Below, one piece after another: positions 25,968 through 34,232 of a DNA stretch of 64,000 nt (its first letter is position 1; each line of letters starts with the position of its first letter). Below the pieces are notes generated by a model that was given only the letters and a program-made list of their open reading frames with translations, made no database searches and was not told the origin of the DNA. The DNA comes from a bacterium (GTDB taxonomy: Bacteria > Zhuqueibacterota > Zhuqueibacteria > Residuimicrobiales > Residuimicrobiaceae): positions 248,001-312,000 of the forward strand of contig JAKQNR010000021.1 in the NCBI GenBank assembly GCA_029565685.1, given 5' to 3'. Both the position numbers and the translations under genes were made by a program.

Positions 25968-26452
25968 TGTTATGCTCCTTGATTGACAAAACCCGCCGCA
26001 GATTCGGCGGTGAATCCGGACGCCCATGGTTCAACAGAACGGCCGGAGCTTGAGGGTGATGATGCCTGAAGGATGGCGCACCGGTTCGGCGAATGGGGCA
26101 ACGGTCGGTCGTGTAGCTGAGTCCTGCGGCATTTGCGGTAAAATAAATAAATCAAAGGGCAAAATCAAGCGATTGTTTAGCCGGCCGGCTTTTGTCGGAT
26201 TTGAGCGCGATTCATTTATTTTTGTGCAATTCTTGAAAATCTTTTGTATCTTTGCCTCTGAGAAAAGGCGTCCCTGCAAAGGATTCCACCCTTTTCGTTC
26301 ACACCCTTGAAAAAAAGAGATGCCGGCTCGAGCGGACGAACCATTTGCGGCGAACCGGCGGTTTGCCGCTGCATTCATCCACCACGGAGATGCGGCCGGT
26401 CAGCGGCAACGGCCGGCAGGCATTTTGTTCGACGAGGACAGAGGTTATGATG
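25968..26452. other. 485-bp intergenic region before the ABC exporter gene
   Basis: No convincing gene. The left part carries the leader of the I42 inhibitor gene. The middle is AT-rich and holds a Bacteroidota-like promoter candidate at 26221-26254. The frame open from 26252 into the exporter gene has no homology in its first 65 codons, so this part is taken as leader. Confidence 0.5.
26221..26254 (+). promoter_or_regulatory. Bacteroidota-like promoter candidate for the exporter gene
   Basis: TTTG at 26221-26224 and TATCTTTG at 26247-26254 (pattern TAnnTTTG) are separated by 22 nt. This matches the TTTG/TAnnTTTG form known from Bacteroidota, with a spacer slightly longer than the usual 19-21. 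Confidence 0.4.
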
Positions 26453-28387
26453 ATGCGTATGGGCCACGGCGGTCTGCGCAGCATGATCGAGGCCACAGAC
26501 GAAAAACCGAAAATCACTCGGGATCTGCTCGAGCGGGTGCTGCAGCATGCCAAACCTTATCGTCTGCGCATCGTGCTCATTCTCGGATTGATCCTGGCGC
26601 AGACCGGCCTGATGCTTCTCAATCCGCTGATCATTCGGGATCTACTGGACCGCACTATTCCGTCCGGAAACCTCCACCGGCTGATGTGGCTGGCGCTGGC
26701 GCTTTTGCTGATCCCCGCCGTCAACGGCGTGATCGGCGTTTGCCAGCGACGCACCAATGCGCGCGTCGGCGAAGGGGTGATCTATGACCTGCGCATGGCT
26801 CTGTACGCCGGCCTGCAGCGGATGTCGCTGCGCTTTTTCACCAACACCCAGGTCGGCGAGTTGATGAGCCGACTGAACAACGATGTGATCGGCGCGCAGA
26901 ACGCCATCAGCAGCACCATCGTCGGCATCGTCACCCAGCTGATTCACGCGGCGGCGATTTTGGCGGTGATGTTGTCCCTGGAATGGCGGTTGACGGTGAT
27001 CGGCGTGGCGATCATGCCGCTGTTCATCCTGGCAGCGCGTCTGCTCGGCAACCGGCTGCGCGATATCGCCCGCAAGCAGATGGAAGCCAATGCGCAGATG
27101 AACGCCATGATGAATGAAACCCTCAACATCGGCGGCGCGCTGCTGGTCAAGCTGTTCGGCCGGCGGCAGCTGGAAGTCGAACGGTTCGGCGGTCGGGCCG
27201 GCCAGGTGCGCGATCTCGGCGTCAAACGGGCGTTCACCGGATCGATCTTTATGGCCATCATCGGCCTGATCAGCGCCGTGGGAACCGCGCTGGTCTACGG
27301 TCTCGGCGGCTATTTCGTCATCGCCGGCACTTTTACCGTGGGCACCATTGTGGCCTTTGGCGCCTACCTGGGACAATTGTACGGCGCGCTGCAGGGGCTG
27401 TCCAACGCACCGGTCGAGTTCGCCGCCTCCATGGTCAGTTTTGAGCGGGTGTTCGAGGTGATCGATCTGCCGGTGGATATCGTCGAGAAAGCGGACGCGC
27501 AGACCGTGAAAAGAGTGCGCGGTGAAATTCAGTTCGAAGACGTCACCTTTGTCTATGACTCGGGCAACGGCAAGCAGCTCAGCGACGTGCATCGCTACGG
27601 CAGTATGGACAACGTGACCGGCGTGCTCTCCGGAAAAATGAACGGCCCGGACGGCGATGACCAGGCGCCGCGCAGTCAGGCGCGCCGCAACGCGCTGGAA
27701 GCCGTCAGCTTTCGCGTGGAGCCGGGACAGATCGTCGCGTTGGTGGGACCCAGCGGCGCGGGCAAAACCACGCTCACCTATCTGATTCCGCGCCTCTATG
27801 ATCCGACCTCCGGCGCAGTGCGCATCGACGGCAAGGATCTGCGCGATCTGACGCTGGAATCCCTGTCGGCGCAGATCGGCATGGTCACGCAGGAGACGCA
27901 TCTGTTTCATGACACCATCCGCACCAACCTGCAATACGCCAAGCTGAACGCCGGCCAGAAAGAATTGGAGGCCGCCTGCCGGGCGGCCAACATTCACGAT
28001 TTCATTCAGGGGCTGCCGGACGGCTATGACACCGTCGTCGGCGAGCGCGGCTTTCGCCTGAGCGGCGGAGAGAAACAACGGCTGGCGCTGGCGCGGGTGA
28101 TTCTAAAAAATCCGCGCATTCTGATCTTGGATGAAGCCACCAGCAGCCTGGACAGCCAGTCCGAAGCGCTGATTCAGGATGCGCTGGAAAAGGTGATGGC
28201 CGACCGCACCAATATCGTCATCGCCCACCGGCTGAGCACCATTCTGGCCGCGGATATGATTCTGGTCATGGATCGCGGCCGGATTGTGGAGCGCGGCGCG
28301 CACGACGATCTGCTGCAAAAGGGCGGACTTTATGCCACGCTCTATGAGACCCAGTTTCGCAAGGACGCAAATGGCAATGGACTGTGA
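26453..28387 (+). CDS. ABC exporter, fused membrane and ATPase domains
   Basis: Half-transporter of the MsbA/LmrA type (about 644 aa), expected to dimerise in the inner membrane. Six membrane helices lie in about residues 30-320, with LNNDVIGAQNAISST in an inner loop. The ATPase has Walker A GPSGAGKTTLTY, Q-loop MVTQETHLFHD, signature LSGGEKQRLALARV, Walker B ILILDEATSSLDS and the switch His in IAHRLS. An insertion of about 45 hydrophilic residues splits the N-terminal strands of the ATPase (between FVYDSGNGKQ and ALEAVSFRV). ATG at 26453 is the best placed of three clustered ATGs after an AGAGG site. Substrate unknown. Confidence 0.9.
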   Translation: MRMGHGGLRSMIEATDEKPKITRDLLERVLQHAKPYRLRIVLILGLILAQTGLMLLNPLIIRDLLDRTIPSGNLHRLMWLALALLLIPAVNGVIGVCQRRTNARVGEGVIYDLRMALYAGLQRMSLRFFTNTQVGELMSRLNNDVIGAQNAISSTIVGIVTQLIHAAAILAVMLSLEWRLTVIGVAIMPLFILAARLLGNRLRDIARKQMEANAQMNAMMNETLNIGGALLVKLFGRRQLEVERFGGRAGQVRDLGVKRAFTGSIFMAIIGLISAVGTALVYGLGGYFVIAGTFTVGTIVAFGAYLGQLYGALQGLSNAPVEFAASMVSFERVFEVIDLPVDIVEKADAQTVKRVRGEIQFEDVTFVYDSGNGKQLSDVHRYGSMDNVTGVLSGKMNGPDGDDQAPRSQARRNALEAVSFRVEPGQIVALVGPSGAGKTTLTYLIPRLYDPTSGAVRIDGKDLRDLTLESLSAQIGMVTQETHLFHDTIRTNLQYAKLNAGQKELEAACRAANIHDFIQGLPDGYDTVVGERGFRLSGGEKQRLALARVILKNPRILILDEATSSLDSQSEALIQDALEKVMADRTNIVIAHRLSTILAADMILVMDRGRIVERGAHDDLLQKGGLYATLYETQFRKDANGNGL

Positions 28388-28462
28388 CTGTCGCTGCCCC
28401 GGTTCGCAGATCCAGGAACCGGCCGGCGTTGAAAGAGGAATAGCTAGTCAGGAATAAACCCA

Positions 28463-29248
28463 TTGATCGCTGTCAATCATATTTCTTTTGATTATATCTC
28501 GGAGCAGGGCTCGTTCCGCCGCGTATTGGCGGATGTGTCGTTTGAAATCGCTGACGGCGATTTTATCGCCATCATGGGCGCCAACGGCAGCGGCAAAAGC
28601 ACTCTGGCTCGCTGTCTCAACGGATTGCTGCTGCCCTCCACCGGCGAGGTGCTGGTGGATGGCCTGAACACCCGCGATGCGGAACAACTGCGCCGGATCC
28701 GCCGCCGCGTGGCCATGCTTTTTCAGAATCCCGACAACCAGATCGTCTCCGCCACCGTGGAGCGCGAGATCGCCTTTGGCCTGGAGAACCTCGGCGTCGA
28801 GTATGAAGAGATGCATCGCCGGGTGGAGCAAATGCTGCGCCGTTTTAGCCTGTTGCCCTTTCGGCAAAAATCGCCCCATTATCTCTCCGGCGGCGAGAAA
28901 CAACGGCTGGCCCTGGCCTCGGTTCTGGCCATGGAACCCGATTACCTGATTCTCGACGAACCCACCTCTCTGCTGGATCCCGCCGGCCGCAGAGAGATGG
29001 TGCGCCTGTTCAGGGAGTGGCATGACCAGCCGGCAACGCCCCGACGGACGACGGTGCTGATCACCCAGTTTCCTGAAGAAGCGCTGCTGGCCGACCGTCT
29101 GCTGATCCTGCAGCGCGGCCGCACGGTGATGGACGGCCCTCCGGAAACGCTGCTGCGCCGCACCGAGGAACTGGCCGGCCTGGGTTTGGATTCTCCGGTT
29201 CGCTTTAAACTGCAGCAACTGCTCGGCCCCTTGAATCCTGCGTCCTAA
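28463..29248 (+). CDS. Ecf/CbiO-type ABC ATPase
   Basis: A 261-aa ATPase of the cobalt/energy-coupling-factor class: Walker A GANGSGKSTLARCLNGLL, Q-loop LFQNPDNQIVSATVEREIAFG (the Ecf hallmark QNPDNQ), signature LSGGEKQRLALASVL and Walker B YLILDEPTSLLDP. It starts with TTG at 28463, with CAGGA 10 nt upstream. In ECF transporters two such ATPases work with EcfT and a substrate-binding S protein for vitamins or metal ions; no EcfT, EcfS or second ATPase gene is in this window. Follows the ABC exporter by 75 bp. Confidence 0.85.
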   Translation: MIAVNHISFDYISEQGSFRRVLADVSFEIADGDFIAIMGANGSGKSTLARCLNGLLLPSTGEVLVDGLNTRDAEQLRRIRRRVAMLFQNPDNQIVSATVEREIAFGLENLGVEYEEMHRRVEQMLRRFSLLPFRQKSPHYLSGGEKQRLALASVLAMEPDYLILDEPTSLLDPAGRREMVRLFREWHDQPATPRRTTVLITQFPEEALLADRLLILQRGRTVMDGPPETLLRRTEELAGLGLDSPVRFKLQQLLGPLNPAS

Positions 29249-29256
29249 CGTTACCC

Positions 29257-29285
29257 TTGATCTTGACGGTTAATTCACCTATATT
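29257..29285 (+). promoter_or_regulatory. sigma70-type promoter of the hybrid kinase gene
   Basis: TTGATC (29257-29262), 17-nt spacer, TATATT (29280-29285). Predicted start is about 115 nt before the kinase gene. Identical hexamers to the rsgA promoter. Confidence 0.6.
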
Positions 29286-29406
29286 ATTTTATTCGATTTG
29301 AACCGGCGGAAGAAGGCCGGCGCCGCTTCGCCGACGTCGGCATCCTAATGGGTCGGGCTTTGACGAGTCCGTCTGCGGTTCACCTCTTGAAAAAAATCGG
29401 TTCGAC

Positions 29407-31971
29407 ATGACGCCATCAAGTCAAACACTGGTTGATCTGATCACACCTCCTGTTCTGCAGCATCTTTCTGACACCTTTTCCGAAAAATATCAAATCGCGA
29501 TGATCTTTTACGATCATCAGGGCCGTCCGCTCACGAAAAAGACCCTGTCGCCGGCCTTCGGTCCGACTGATGGAAAACCGCTGGACGGGTTCATCGACAA
29601 GGTCCTGGCAGCCGCGCCCAATGCGGAGGAGATGGGGCTGGCGGACGGCAAAACCGTGTACAGCAGTTTTTTCAACGGACTTTTACGCCGCGCCCTGCTG
29701 CCCGTTGTCTATCATCAGCGATATCTCGGCGTCTGTCTTTACGCCTGCATCGAGTCCGGGCAAACCAATGAGTTGAAAAAGTGGAGCTTTGTGCTCGAGG
29801 GCTTTTCCAGCGACGGGCTCGATCCCTTGGCCTACATGGACGCAGAGCCTCATCCGCCCACCGAGGCGATGATTCTGGTCTCCTCCGGCGTGCACAGCCA
29901 GCTGCAACGGCTGCTCGAGGCCGGTCGGCAGCAGTGGTTGGCCGAGACCGGCGAGTCGGTCGGCGCAAAGGACGAGCCCATTGAAGGTTTGCAGGGCAGT
30001 GTGATCACCACCACCTCTTTGGATATTATCGCAGCGGACCTGCCGGCCATCGCCATGCTGGGGTACGACAACACCGACGAGATGGTGGGCCTGAATTTTC
30101 TCTCTCATCTGACCGCCGAGCCGGTTAAACGCGCCGAATTGGCCGAGTTCATCGCGAACGCCGCGCCGGTGCAGCAGTTCGAATTGGATCTATGCCGCAA
30201 AAGCGGCGCTCCGGTCTCTGTGGCGCTGTCGGTGCACCCGCAAAAATCCTTTCAGGACGAACCGGTGGGCTACCAGTTTCTGTTTTATGAAAAGTATGCC
30301 GGCCAGAGCAGTGTTCAGCCGCCGCAGGAGACAACGGCTGAAGACGAAGAACCGCCGCCCTTGGCAAAGCCGAAATCCGCTCAGCTGCGCGTTCAGCTGC
30401 GCGATCTGTATCAAAAGCTCGCCAGTCAGCCGGAGCAGGGCGCCTCGCTGATCCGCACGTCGGCCCGGCCTGCGCTGGTCCTCGATCCTGCGGACCAGGT
30501 GGTGGTGTGGAACGAAGCCATGCACAAGCTGCTGCATATTCCGGCTGCGACCATTGTGCGCAATGATTTTGATCAACTGCTGCTGCGCGACTCGCAGCAG
30601 ACCTGGCATGCCGCCCTGGAGCGGTTCCGCCAGGACCAAAATTTGACCGAGCAGTCGCTGAGCCGGCCGTTGACGCTGCTGGACAACGAGGGCAATCCCA
30701 AAGAGGTCTGCGTCCATCTGTCGAAAAACGATCTGCTGGGTTTGCAGTTGATCACTGTGGCGGTCACCGCGGCCGGCGGGCAGGAGGCGACGGATTCAGA
30801 GTCCGCTCCGGAGTCCGCTGAGGAGGATCAGGCCCTGATCGCGGAATTGGCTTCAGCCAGAGTCTGGCGCCAGGGCGCGGATCTGGAGCGGCTGCAGCAG
30901 CTGGCGGCTGCGCTGGCCGGCAATCTGGAGCAGCCGCTGTTCTCCGCGTTCAGCCGCAGCGCCTGGCTTTCCCTGCCCAGCTCGATCCCGCATTCCCAGC
31001 AGGATCCGTTTCTGCACCTGCAGCAGGATATTGAACAGACCTTCATGCTGCTCCGGCGACTGCAGTATTTCAGCCGAAGCGTGCCGCTGCGGTGCAGGCC
31101 GGTGTCGGTGAATGCGCTCGTCCGCCAGGCCGGCAGCCTGCAGGCGGAGCTGTTCGCGCGGCCGGTGCGAATGTGTTTTGATCTCTCTCCGCTCTGCGGC
31201 CGAGTGATGGCCGACGTCTCGCTGCTGCATCAGGCGTTCGAATACATCTGCCGCAATGCGATGGAGGCGCTGCAGCTGGCCGGCGACCGTCTGCTGATCC
31301 GCACCCGTCCGGCTGAACTGCCGGACGCTGCAGAGCCGTTCGCCGCTACGGTGATCGAAGTGTTGGACAACGGACCCGGCATCGACGACCGCGTCTGGCA
31401 ACGGTTGTGCGAGCCGTTCATCACCACCAAGCCGGAAGGCCGCGGCCATGGCCTGGGTTTGGCTGCAGCCTATGGCATTGTCGCCGCTCATGAGGGCCGT
31501 TTCATCGTACGCAGTCAAGCCGGAGTCGGCACCATGGTGCAGCTGTATCTGCCGGCGCTGGCGCCGGAACAGGCGCTCGAGGATCTCGAGGCTTCGGTGA
31601 TCGCTTTTCGTCAGGCCAGAACGCTGTTGATCGTGGATGACGATCCGGATCTGACGCCGCTGATGAAGCGGGCGTTGGAGAACAACGGCTATGAAGTGAC
31701 GGCGCTGGAGACCGGCGAGCGGGCGATTCAATGGCTGCAGGGCCATGTCGACGAGGTGGACGGCGCGGTGATCGATCTTTCGCTCGAAGGCATGTCCGGC
31801 CTCGATTGTGCGAAAAAGATACTGCAGGAGAAGCGCATCCCCATCATTTTGTCCAGCGGCTATCCGCCGGTCCCCGCTGCGCTGGAGGTGGTGCAGGCCT
31901 CTCAGGGCGCGTATCTGCAAAAGCCCTACGGCATGAGCTATTTGGTGGAAATGGCCCGGCAGATTTTCTAG
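29407..31971 (+). CDS. hybrid sensor kinase-like protein with receiver domain, phospho-His not visible
   Basis: An 854-aa cytosolic signalling protein. Residues 1-135 resemble the PocR/GAF-like sensor fold but lack the usual Cys pairs. PAS-like regions follow (about 205-300 and 345-450). The kinase part has a dimer helix near residues 495-530 and an intact GHKL ATPase (FEYICRNAMEAL, VIEVLDNGPGIDD, GHGLGLAAAYGIVAAHEG). The C-terminal receiver (about 735-854) has DDDPDL, the phosphoacceptor Asp in AVIDLSLEGMSG and the Lys in QKPYG. The usual H-box is replaced (LAGNLEQPL where AHEINNPL is typical), so autophosphorylation on the normal His is doubtful. Confidence 0.85.
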   Translation: MTPSSQTLVDLITPPVLQHLSDTFSEKYQIAMIFYDHQGRPLTKKTLSPAFGPTDGKPLDGFIDKVLAAAPNAEEMGLADGKTVYSSFFNGLLRRALLPVVYHQRYLGVCLYACIESGQTNELKKWSFVLEGFSSDGLDPLAYMDAEPHPPTEAMILVSSGVHSQLQRLLEAGRQQWLAETGESVGAKDEPIEGLQGSVITTTSLDIIAADLPAIAMLGYDNTDEMVGLNFLSHLTAEPVKRAELAEFIANAAPVQQFELDLCRKSGAPVSVALSVHPQKSFQDEPVGYQFLFYEKYAGQSSVQPPQETTAEDEEPPPLAKPKSAQLRVQLRDLYQKLASQPEQGASLIRTSARPALVLDPADQVVVWNEAMHKLLHIPAATIVRNDFDQLLLRDSQQTWHAALERFRQDQNLTEQSLSRPLTLLDNEGNPKEVCVHLSKNDLLGLQLITVAVTAAGGQEATDSESAPESAEEDQALIAELASARVWRQGADLERLQQLAAALAGNLEQPLFSAFSRSAWLSLPSSIPHSQQDPFLHLQQDIEQTFMLLRRLQYFSRSVPLRCRPVSVNALVRQAGSLQAELFARPVRMCFDLSPLCGRVMADVSLLHQAFEYICRNAMEALQLAGDRLLIRTRPAELPDAAEPFAATVIEVLDNGPGIDDRVWQRLCEPFITTKPEGRGHGLGLAAAYGIVAAHEGRFIVRSQAGVGTMVQLYLPALAPEQALEDLEASVIAFRQARTLLIVDDDPDLTPLMKRALENNGYEVTALETGERAIQWLQGHVDEVDGAVIDLSLEGMSGLDCAKKILQEKRIPIILSSGYPPVPAALEVVQASQGAYLQKPYGMSYLVEMARQIF

Positions 31972-32134
31972 CACTTATAAATGAAGATAATATAGCACGT
32001 GCAGTCCCCCCTCTTGAGAGTGAGGACAGGGGGTGTGTACATTAAAAGTGCGACGATTATTTTTTGCTTAAAGCTCGGGCTAAAAATACTTGATGAGTAG
32101 GGAAAAATCGACAACCAACCATTCGGAGGTCGCC

Positions 32135-33019
32135 ATGGTCTCGCGTAGAAATTTTTTCCAAACATCCGCCCTGGCGATGGCCTCGGGCGCTTTATTGACT
32201 CTGGAAAAAGCGGAAGCCAAAGTCAAGCTGAACGCCGAAACGCCCCTGAAACTGGGATTGGTCACCTATAACTTGGCCAAAGACTGGGATATCGACACGC
32301 TGATCAAGAACTGCACTGAGACCAAATTCGAGGCTGTGGAGCTGCGCACCACCCACGGCCACGGCGTGGAACCCCATTTGACCGATGAACAGCGCCGCGA
32401 AGTGCGGAAAAAATTCGCCGGCTCGCCGGTCAAATTGGCCAGTTTGGGCTCGGTGTGCGAATTCGATTCTCCGGATCCGCAGGTTCTGAAACAGAACATC
32501 GAAACCTGCAAGGCCTTTGTGCAACTCGCCGCGGATGTGGGCGCCGAAGGGGTCAAGGTGCGGCCCAACCGTCTGCATCTGGATAAAGGAATTCCCGAAG
32601 AGACCACGCTCAGACAGATCGGCGAGTCCCTGGCTCTGGTGGGCGCCTTTGCCAAGACATACGGCGTGGAGATTCGAGTCGAAGTGCATGGCTCTGAGAC
32701 CAGCCGCGTGCCGCGGATGAAAAAGATTTTTGATTATGCCGATCACGACAACGTCTTCGCCTGTTGGAACTGCAATCAGGCGGATCTGGAGGACGGCGGT
32801 CTGGAGGCCAACTATAAACGGTTGGAGAAAAAGATCCATTTCGTGCACATGCGCGATCTTTATCTGGAAGAATACCCCTGGCGCAGGCTGCTGAAACTGC
32901 TGCGTAAATCCGGCTACACCGGCTATTGCTGCGCCGAACTGGGCAGCGCCAGCAGCGATCCCCTGCGGGTGATGCGCTATTACCGCGCGCTGTTTCTGGC
33001 GTATCAGGATATCCTGTGA
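32135..33019 (+). CDS. Tat-exported sugar phosphate isomerase/epimerase-like TIM barrel
   Basis: AP-endonuclease-2/xylose isomerase-like TIM barrel of about 294 aa. It opens with a twin-arginine signal (VSRRNFFQTSALAMASGALL), so it should be folded in the cytosol and exported. Barrel motifs include VELRTTHGHGVEP, EIRVEVHGSETSR and ACWNCNQADLEDG with acidic and His metal ligands. ATG at 32135 follows CGGAGGT; an upstream TTG at 32090 would hide the Tat signal. The gene faces a DUF1080 lipoprotein across a shared terminator; these two families often occur together in 3-keto-sugar or polyol pathways. Confidence 0.85.
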   Translation: MVSRRNFFQTSALAMASGALLTLEKAEAKVKLNAETPLKLGLVTYNLAKDWDIDTLIKNCTETKFEAVELRTTHGHGVEPHLTDEQRREVRKKFAGSPVKLASLGSVCEFDSPDPQVLKQNIETCKAFVQLAADVGAEGVKVRPNRLHLDKGIPEETTLRQIGESLALVGAFAKTYGVEIRVEVHGSETSRVPRMKKIFDYADHDNVFACWNCNQADLEDGGLEANYKRLEKKIHFVHMRDLYLEEYPWRRLLKLLRKSGYTGYCCAELGSASSDPLRVMRYYRALFLAYQDIL

Positions 33020-33090
33020 GCGATGGAAAAGGGTGAAGGAATTTTAAACGAGTGAACCGCTGATCTGCGTTTTAGTTTATAGTGTATATA

Positions 33091-33129
33091 AAAAAGTCCG
33101 AAGGCTGTAAAGTCTTCGGACTTTTTTTT
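33091..33129. terminator. bidirectional intrinsic terminator
   Basis: A 13-bp stem AAAAAGTCCGAAG / CTTCGGACTTTTT with a 10-nt loop and an eight-T tail on the plus strand; the A-run on the other side gives a U-tail to minus-strand transcripts. It separates the convergent isomerase and DUF1080 genes. Confidence 0.9.
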
Positions 33130-33204
33130 AAAAGGGTCGCCAAACTCAATATCCGGCTCTCTGCCTGCAGATCGCCAGGATCGACGAAGAGACCGGATTG
33201 CGCT

Positions 33205-33834
33205 TTATAGTTCCTTGAGGCGCAGATTCTTGAACAAGACGGCGTATCCTTCGGCCTCCAACCCCACATACCCGCTCAGAACGCCGACATGCTCCCACCG
33301 GCTGGTGGCGATCCCGTTCACCTTCAAGCTCAGCGAGCTGTCGATGCAGGTGATTTCGTAGCAGTTCCATTCGCCGGCCGGTTTGACTGGATTGGCGCCG
33401 GACAGCTGATCGCGGGTGTCGACGCGTTTGATTTCGCCGTTGACCAGGGAATTGCCGAATAGAAATCCGCCGCTCGAGCTGCCGCATTGCGCCTGGTGCC
33501 AGATTTTAAACTCGGCCGAATTGCGGACAAAAACGCCGCTGTTGTATTTGGCGGGCTCGGCGATTTTTTCGAACCGCCATTCGACATGTAAAATAAAATC
33601 GCTGAACTCTTTTTTATCGCAGCGCAGCCAGTCGCGGCCGCCCCGGCCGCTGCACCGCACGATGCCCGTTTTCGTGTCCACCGACCATTGCGGCGAAGGG
33701 GACAACGGGCCGTCAACCGGCACATCGACAACCGTCCAGCCCTGAAGATCCGGTCCCGGCGTGATATCGATCCAACCCCGCGGCAGGGGAGAGCACGCAC
33801 AAACGAGCAGCAACGCCAAAGAGGCTTTCTTCAT
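33205..33834 (-). CDS. DUF1080 (3-keto-disaccharide hydrolase type) lipoprotein
   Basis: A 209-aa protein with a lipoprotein signal (KKASLALLLVCACSP) and one DUF1080 jelly-roll domain: GWTVVDVP, then DFILHVEWRF, NSGVFVRNS, the middle part WNCYEITC and the C-terminal GYVGLEAEGYAVLFKNLRLKEL. The family resembles concanavalin-like glucanases; several members act on 3-keto-glycosides. Linked convergently to the Tat-exported sugar isomerase, which fits a surface or periplasmic sugar pathway (inferred). Confidence 0.88.
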   Translation of the reverse strand: MKKASLALLLVCACSPLPRGWIDITPGPDLQGWTVVDVPVDGPLSPSPQWSVDTKTGIVRCSGRGGRDWLRCDKKEFSDFILHVEWRFEKIAEPAKYNSGVFVRNSAEFKIWHQAQCGSSSGGFLFGNSLVNGEIKRVDTRDQLSGANPVKPAGEWNCYEITCIDSSLSLKVNGIATSRWEHVGVLSGYVGLEAEGYAVLFKNLRLKEL

Positions 33835-33859
33835 GTGTTGTCCTTGTTTTTAAATATTC

Positions 33860-34012
33860 CCTAGGCCCCGGAAGTCGCCGTGGTCTTTGCGGCGACGCCG
33901 GGTGTGGTTTTAGAGCCCAAGCCCCCTGAATGTCGCCGCACTTTTTGCTTGTCAGACTCCGAATGTTGCCGCGCACTATGCGGCGACTCTGGGCGTCGCT
34001 TTTATCTTTGCT
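33860..34012. repeat. REP-like palindromic elements in a 398-bp gap
   Basis: The gap 33835-34232 has no credible gene. It holds short hairpins built on GGCGAC/GTCGCC words, for example GTCGCCG ... CGGCGAC near 33873-33895 and GTTGCCGC ... GCGGCGAC near 33964-33986, with a CGCCGGGTG tail near 33897. The same vocabulary recurs at 37290-37440, inside the CRISPR array and at 58054-58170. The rest of the gap is unremarkable. Confidence 0.55.
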
Positions 34013-34232
34013 TAAAGTATACCTCCAGGCGAGACAAAATTTCATGCGACTAGGCAAGAATGGCGCTTTTAGTTTTTTTATCAAGCTCGTTCTGTTCATG
34101 GTTGAGCTGAGCGGTCATTATAGCCTGGACCGGCAGAAGCGCCGCATCTCCTTCGATCAGCGAGTCTTTCAGAATGGATTGCGAGAGCATGGCCGGTTAT
34201 ATCCGTCTATAAGTACTAGTTCTCAGCGATCG

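Noticed and set aside
26252-26452. N-terminal extension of the ABC exporter by 67 codons
   Set aside because: The extension has no family resemblance, is highly basic, and lies in the promoter/leader region; ATG at 26453 fits the family start.
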